From assembly GCA_017440065.1 (NCBI GenBank), contig JAFSHY010000109.1, forward strand, positions 1 to 33,081: 33,081 bases of DNA, in the 5' to 3' direction. Shown here piece after piece: positions 29,558 to 33,081 of this stretch. How positions within the stretch are numbered: the stretch's first letter is position 1; every line of letters starts with the position of its first letter. This DNA comes from Oscillospiraceae bacterium (lineage in GTDB: Bacteria; Bacillota; Clostridia; Oscillospirales; Oscillospiraceae). The translations under genes and the position numbers were made by a program. Under the pieces are notes generated by a model that saw nothing but the letters and a program-made list of their open reading frames with translations, was not told the DNA's origin and searched no databases.

Positions 29558-31711
29558 ATGGATGCAATGATCACACTTCTGGCCCGGGAACTGGGACAGA
29601 AGGAAGAATATGTGAATAACGTCGTCAGCCTGCTGGACGAGGGCAATACCATTCCCTTTATTGCCCGCTACCGCAAGGAGCTGCACGGCGCCATGGACGA
29701 TACCACGCTCCGCAAGCTGGAAGAGCGCCTGCAGTATCTGCGCAATCTGGAGCAGCGGCGGCAGGAGGTCAAAAAGTCCATTGACAATCAGGGCAAGCTG
29801 ACGGAGGAGCTTTCCGCCGCCATCGACGGCGCCTCCACGCTGGCGGAGGTGGAAGACCTCTACCGCCCCTACAAGCAGAAGCGCCGTACCCGCGCCACCG
29901 TGGCGAAGGAAAAGGGCCTGGAGCCTCTGGCAGCCGCCATCTTTGCCCAAAGCGCCGACCTGCCCGACCTGCAGGAGCTGGCGAAGGCTTACATCGATGA
30001 AGAGAAGGGCGTTCTGACCGCCGAAGAGGCGCTGCAGGGCGCGTCCGATATTATCGCCGAGCAGATCTCCGATGACGCGGAGATCCGCAAAACGCTCCGC
30101 ACCGCCATGCAGCAGCGGGCGGAAGCAGGCGCACAGGCGGCAGACGCGGAAGCCGATTCCGTTTACCGCACCTATTATCATTTCCGCCAGCCCGTATCCA
30201 GGCTGCAGAGCCATCAGGTGCTGGCCATGAACCGCGGTGAGCGGGAGGGCTTCCTCAAGATCAGCCTCGATGTGGATCGGGATGCCATGCTGCAGCTGGT
30301 GCGCCGTGCCGTGGTCATACCCGGCAGCCCCGCCATGGAATTCGTGAAGAATACCGCTGCGGACAGCTATGACCGCCTGATCGCGCCTTCACTGGAGCGG
30401 GAACTGCGCTCCATGCTGACGGAAAAGGCCAATGAGAGCGCCATCGGCAATTTCGCCCTCAATCTGCGCCCGCTGCTGATGCAGCCGCCCGTCAAGGGCA
30501 AGGTCACCATGGGTCTGGATCCCGGCTATCAGCACGGCTGCAAGGTGGCGGTGGTGGACGGCACCGGCAAGGTGCTGGATACTGCGGTGGTCTATCCCAC
30601 CTTCGGCGACCGCAAAAAGCAGGAGGCCATCCGCACGCTGCTGGGTCTGATCCGCCGCCACGGCGTGCAGCATATCGCCATCGGCAACGGCACGGCTTCC
30701 CGCGAGACCGAAGCCATGACGGTGGAACTGCTGAAGCAGGCGCCCGGCGTCAGCTATATGATCGTCAACGAGGCGGGCGCCTCCGTCTATTCCGCATCCA
30801 AGCTGGCGGCGGAGGAATTCCCCCAGTTCGATGTCAACCTCCGCAGCGCGGTGTCCATTGCCAGAAGAATGCAGGATCCGCTGGCGGAGCTGGTCAAGAT
30901 CGATCCCAAGGCCATCGGCGTGGGTCAGTATCAGCATGATGTGCCGGAAAAGCAGCTGGATGAGGCGCTGGGCGGCGTGGTCGAGGACTGCGTCAATGCC
31001 GTCGGCGTGGATGTCAATACGGCATCTCCCTCGCTGCTCAAGCAGGTCGCCGGTCTGACGGCGGTCACGGCAAAGAACATCGTGGCCTATCGCGAGGAAA
31101 ACGGCCCCTTCACCGCCAGAAAGCAGCTGTTAAAGGTCTCCAAGCTGGGACCCAAGGCCTATGAGCAGTGCGCGGGCTTTCTCCGCGTGCCGGAGAGTAA
31201 GCAGGTGCTGGACAATACCGGTGTCCATCCCGAAAGCTATGCCGCCGCGGAAAAGCTGCTGGAGCTCTGCGGCTACAGCCTCAAGGATGTGCAGGAGGGC
31301 AAGATCGGCCTGCTGCCTCAGAAATTCAAGCTGGTGGAAAGCAAGGCGGCCGAAGCCTGCGGTGCCGGTCTTCCCACCCTGCAGGACGTGGTCAAGGAAT
31401 TGATGAAGCCGGGCCGTGACCCCCGTGACGAACTGCCGCCTCCCATCCTCCGCACCGATGTGCTGGAGATGAAGGATCTCAAGGCGGGCATGGTGCTGAC
31501 CGGTACTGTCCGCAATGTCATCGATTTCGGTGTATTCGTGGACATCGGCGTCCATCAGGACGGCCTCGTGCATATTTCGCAGGTCTGCAATAAGTTTATC
31601 AAGCATCCCTCGGAGGTGGTCTCCGTCGGCGATATCGTCAAGGTCGCCGTGCTGGAGGTGGATGAGAAGCGCAAGCGCATCTCGCTGACCATGAAGGGCG
31701 TCAAGGAATAA
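29558..31711 (+). CDS. tex: Tex family RNA-binding transcription accessory protein
   Basis: A full-length 717-residue Tex protein: an N-terminal helical Tex domain, an RNase H-like YqgF domain from about 317 (GLDPGYQHGCKVAVVDG), helix-hairpin-helix motifs near 490-520, and a C-terminal S1 RNA-binding domain at about 641-712 (GTVRNVIDFGVFVDIG). Such proteins bind nucleic acid and influence transcription or RNA turnover. AAAAAAGGAG precedes the ATG at 29558. Transcription is from the TTGCAA/TATAAT promoter, and the gene ends in a strong terminator. Housekeeping gene with normal composition. Confidence 0.95.
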   Translation: MDAMITLLARELGQKEEYVNNVVSLLDEGNTIPFIARYRKELHGAMDDTTLRKLEERLQYLRNLEQRRQEVKKSIDNQGKLTEELSAAIDGASTLAEVEDLYRPYKQKRRTRATVAKEKGLEPLAAAIFAQSADLPDLQELAKAYIDEEKGVLTAEEALQGASDIIAEQISDDAEIRKTLRTAMQQRAEAGAQAADAEADSVYRTYYHFRQPVSRLQSHQVLAMNRGEREGFLKISLDVDRDAMLQLVRRAVVIPGSPAMEFVKNTAADSYDRLIAPSLERELRSMLTEKANESAIGNFALNLRPLLMQPPVKGKVTMGLDPGYQHGCKVAVVDGTGKVLDTAVVYPTFGDRKKQEAIRTLLGLIRRHGVQHIAIGNGTASRETEAMTVELLKQAPGVSYMIVNEAGASVYSASKLAAEEFPQFDVNLRSAVSIARRMQDPLAELVKIDPKAIGVGQYQHDVPEKQLDEALGGVVEDCVNAVGVDVNTASPSLLKQVAGLTAVTAKNIVAYREENGPFTARKQLLKVSKLGPKAYEQCAGFLRVPESKQVLDNTGVHPESYAAAEKLLELCGYSLKDVQEGKIGLLPQKFKLVESKAAEACGAGLPTLQDVVKELMKPGRDPRDELPPPILRTDVLEMKDLKAGMVLTGTVRNVIDFGVFVDIGVHQDGLVHISQVCNKFIKHPSEVVSVGDIVKVAVLEVDEKRKRISLTMKGVKE

Positions 31712-31712
31712 G

Positions 31713-31749
31713 AAAACGGGCAGAAGCGGCCGCCGCTTCTGCCTGTTTT
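31713..31749 (+). terminator. Terminator of tex
   Basis: AAAACGGGCAGAAGCGG (31713-31729) pairs with CCGCTTCTGCCTGTTTT (31733-31749) with one G-T pair and a three-base loop; the right arm ends in the U tract. Confidence 0.9.
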
Positions 31750-31754
31750 GTCTC

Positions 31755-31784
31755 TTGCGAAGGGTGAGGCGGCTATGGTATGAT
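31755..31784 (+). promoter_or_regulatory. Promoter of the second Gfo/Idh gene
   Basis: TTGCGA (31755-31760) and TATGAT (31779-31784) are 18 bases apart, about 28 bases before the start codon. Confidence 0.5.
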
Positions 31785-31811
31785 GGAAAAAAAGACAGGG
31801 AGGAACCACCT

Positions 31812-32762
31812 ATGATCCGTTACGGCATTTTGAGCACATCGTCCATCGCGCCGCGGTTTATTGCCGCCGTGCGGGAAAGCGGCACGGGCGAGATCGTGGC
31901 CGTGTCTTCCCGTACGATTGAAAAAGCGCGGGAAAAGGCCTCGGAATGGAATATTTCTTCCGCCTACGGCAGCCATGGGGAACTGCTGGAAGATGAAAAC
32001 GTCGAAGCGGTCTACATTTCCGCGGTCAATTCGCAGCATTACCGCTGGGCGAAGGAAGCGCTGCTGCATGGCAAGCATGTCATCTGCGAAAAGCCCTGCA
32101 CGATTCGGAAGGAGGATACCCGCGAGCTGTTTGCCATCGCAAAGGAGCGGGGACTTTTCCTAATGGAGGCGCAGAAGATGCTGTTCCTGCCTGCGATACT
32201 GGAAGCAAAAAAGCGCATCGCCTCCGGTGCGCTGGGCAGCATCCGTGTGGCGGAATTTACCCACTCCTTTGACGGCTCCTATAATGCGTGGATGTACGAT
32301 GAGGCGGCAGGCGGCGGCCCGCTGCTTTCCAGCGCCATCTATGTCATCGAGCTTTTGCAGTTCCTCTTTGAATGCCGCGTGGCAGACATCGGCGGTTACT
32401 GCACAAAGCACCCCGGTACCAATGTGGAGGAGCAGTACGTCCTCACGGGCAGAATGGAAAACGGCGTACTCTTTTCGCTGAAAAACAGTACCGTGGCGCT
32501 GATGAAGAACGGCGCCGCGCTCTACGGCGAGCAGGGCTGGGCAGAGCTGCCGGATTACTGGAAGGCGCGGCAGGTCACCTTCCGCCTTCGCAGCGGCGAA
32601 GAGGAAACGCTGCGATTCCCCTGCGAGCATGAGCTGATCTATGAAGCGAACCACATCGCGGACTGCATGGAGCGGGGTCTTTTGGAAAGTCCCGTGGTCA
32701 CGGGCGAGTTTTCCGCCGCTGCCATCGCGGTGCTGGAGAAGGTCAAAGCCCTTTGGAAATAA
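31812..32762 (+). CDS. Gfo/Idh/MocA family oxidoreductase
   Basis: 316 residues: an N-terminal Rossmann fold (YGILSTSSIA, as in trans-dihydrodiol dehydrogenase-like members) with the catalytic EKP at 93-95 and a C-terminal substrate domain. The helix that usually reads GGGALxDxGxY here reads GGGPLLSSAIY, so the conserved Asp is Ser. AGGGAGG precedes the ATG at 31812. It is a single gene between two terminators. Substrate unknown; it is not closely similar to the family member at 18060-19145. Confidence 0.8.
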   Translation: MIRYGILSTSSIAPRFIAAVRESGTGEIVAVSSRTIEKAREKASEWNISSAYGSHGELLEDENVEAVYISAVNSQHYRWAKEALLHGKHVICEKPCTIRKEDTRELFAIAKERGLFLMEAQKMLFLPAILEAKKRIASGALGSIRVAEFTHSFDGSYNAWMYDEAAGGGPLLSSAIYVIELLQFLFECRVADIGGYCTKHPGTNVEEQYVLTGRMENGVLFSLKNSTVALMKNGAALYGEQGWAELPDYWKARQVTFRLRSGEEETLRFPCEHELIYEANHIADCMERGLLESPVVTGEFSAAAIAVLEKVKALWK

Positions 32763-32804
32763 CGATCGCGGCGCACCAATGGCGGGTGCTCGTAAAACAG
32801 TTCC

Positions 32805-32832
32805 AGTCCCGGCAGGATTGTCTGCCGGGACT
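32805..32832 (+). terminator. Terminator of the second Gfo/Idh gene
   Basis: AGTCCCGGCAG (32805-32815) pairs perfectly with CTGCCGGGACT (32822-32832) around a six-base loop, followed by ATTCTTGTAT. Confidence 0.75.
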
Positions 32833-32836
32833 ATTC

Positions 32837-32865
32837 TTGTATCTATTGCAGCCGCATGATAAAAT
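32837..32865 (+). promoter_or_regulatory. Possible promoter of the nucleotidyltransferase gene
   Basis: TTGTAT (32837-32842) and TAAAAT (32860-32865) are 17 bases apart, about 45 bases before the start codon. Weak evidence. Confidence 0.3.
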
Positions 32866-32909
32866 AACTCATATGAACCGATAAATAAGAATTTGACGAG
32901 GTGATTAAA

Positions 32910-33081
32910 ATGATAGATGTTGCTACTTGGATGCATAACTTCTTGCAGTCATTAAATGAGACTTTCGCAAACCGTGTATGGTTTGTTGGCTTGCAAGGCA
33001 GTTATGGTCGTGGTGAAGCAACAGAAACGAGCGACATTGATATTGTTGTAATTCTGGATGAATTGTCTGCTATGGACATTC
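32910..33081 (+). CDS. Nucleotidyltransferase domain protein, 3' end outside window
   Basis: The first 57 residues are present, starting at an ATG with GAGGTG seven bases upstream. They contain GLQGSYGRGEA followed by SDIDIVV, the GSxxxG...DxD signature of the polymerase-beta-type nucleotidyltransferase fold (as in aminoglycoside nucleotidyltransferases and MNT-type antitoxins). Base composition is clearly more AT-rich than in the rest of the window, which suggests recent acquisition. The gene is cut by the window edge, so its function cannot be judged. Confidence 0.75.
   Translation, partial: MIDVATWMHNFLQSLNETFANRVWFVGLQGSYGRGEATETSDIDIVVILDELSAMDI

Noticed and set aside
29460-29567. N-terminal extension of the DUF1653 protein
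   Set aside because: The extension would be translated from the divergent promoter region, lacks a ribosome site, and adds nothing resembling the family.
1-33081. CRISPR arrays, tRNA or rRNA genes, insertion sequences
   Set aside because: No regularly spaced repeats, tRNA cloverleaf or transposase was recognised on either strand.

Overview
The window looks like chromosomal DNA of a moderately GC-rich Bacillota, probably a Clostridia/Oscillospirales-type anaerobe. Supporting signs are AAAGGAGG-type ribosome binding sites, hairpin terminators with U tracts, extended -10 promoters of the TGCTATAMT type, an ABC sugar importer with no ATPase gene of its own, and gene families common in Clostridia (YesL, DUF4867, DUF6062, DUF1653, CcdA with TlpA). 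No rRNA or tRNA was seen, so the placement is by style only.

The centrepiece (about 1.0-11.6 kb, perhaps to 15 kb) reads as a sulfoquinovose (SQ) degradation locus of the transketolase type (sulfo-TK). An operon at 2660-6911 encodes a split transketolase (SqwG/SqwH-like), an RpiB-like isomerase lacking the usual phosphate-site histidines (SqwI-like), an iron-type alcohol dehydrogenase (candidate sulfoacetaldehyde reductase) and a DMT exporter. A second operon at 7003-11630 encodes a ROK repressor, a DUF4867 cupin-like protein (SQ isomerase candidate), a YesL protein and a GH31 enzyme. The GH31 enzyme carries every residue I know to be diagnostic of sulfoquinovosidase YihQ. The expected flow is: SQ glycoside in, SQ released, isomerised to sulfofructose, two transketolase cuts giving two xylulose 5-phosphates plus sulfoacetaldehyde, reduction to isethionate, export. 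A divergent L-fucose-isomerase-like gene (1045-2382) shares the promoter region with the transketolase operon and has no assigned step.

Next (11.9-15.8 kb) come a lipoprotein binding protein, two ABC permeases and a ChbG/YdjC deacetylase, from their own promoter. At 16.0-19.1 kb follows an amino-sugar-like operon: a NagA-like deacetylase, a NagB-like deaminase/isomerase and a Gfo/Idh/MocA oxidoreductase. Both NagA-like and NagB-like proteins have altered substrate loops. The importer could serve either the SQ genes or this module.

From 19.4 to 24.75 kb all genes are on the minus strand. In transcription order they are thioredoxin, CcdA, a TlpA-type thioredoxin lipid-side protein, an AraC regulator, a second fucose-isomerase-like protein, a class V aminotransferase/cysteine desulfurase and a small unknown protein. 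A MalY/PatB C-S lyase follows at 24.9 kb on the plus strand. Thus a sulfur/thiol theme continues beyond the SQ genes.

The right part (26.1-32.8 kb) is mostly housekeeping: a MATE transporter, a tight five-gene minus operon (DUF1653, YaiI, Smr, deoxyinosine glycosylase, PH domain), a full-length Tex protein and a Gfo/Idh oxidoreductase. The divergent promoters at 29.5 kb appear to share one palindromic -35 hexamer. The last 170 bases begin an AT-rich nucleotidyltransferase gene that runs off the window.
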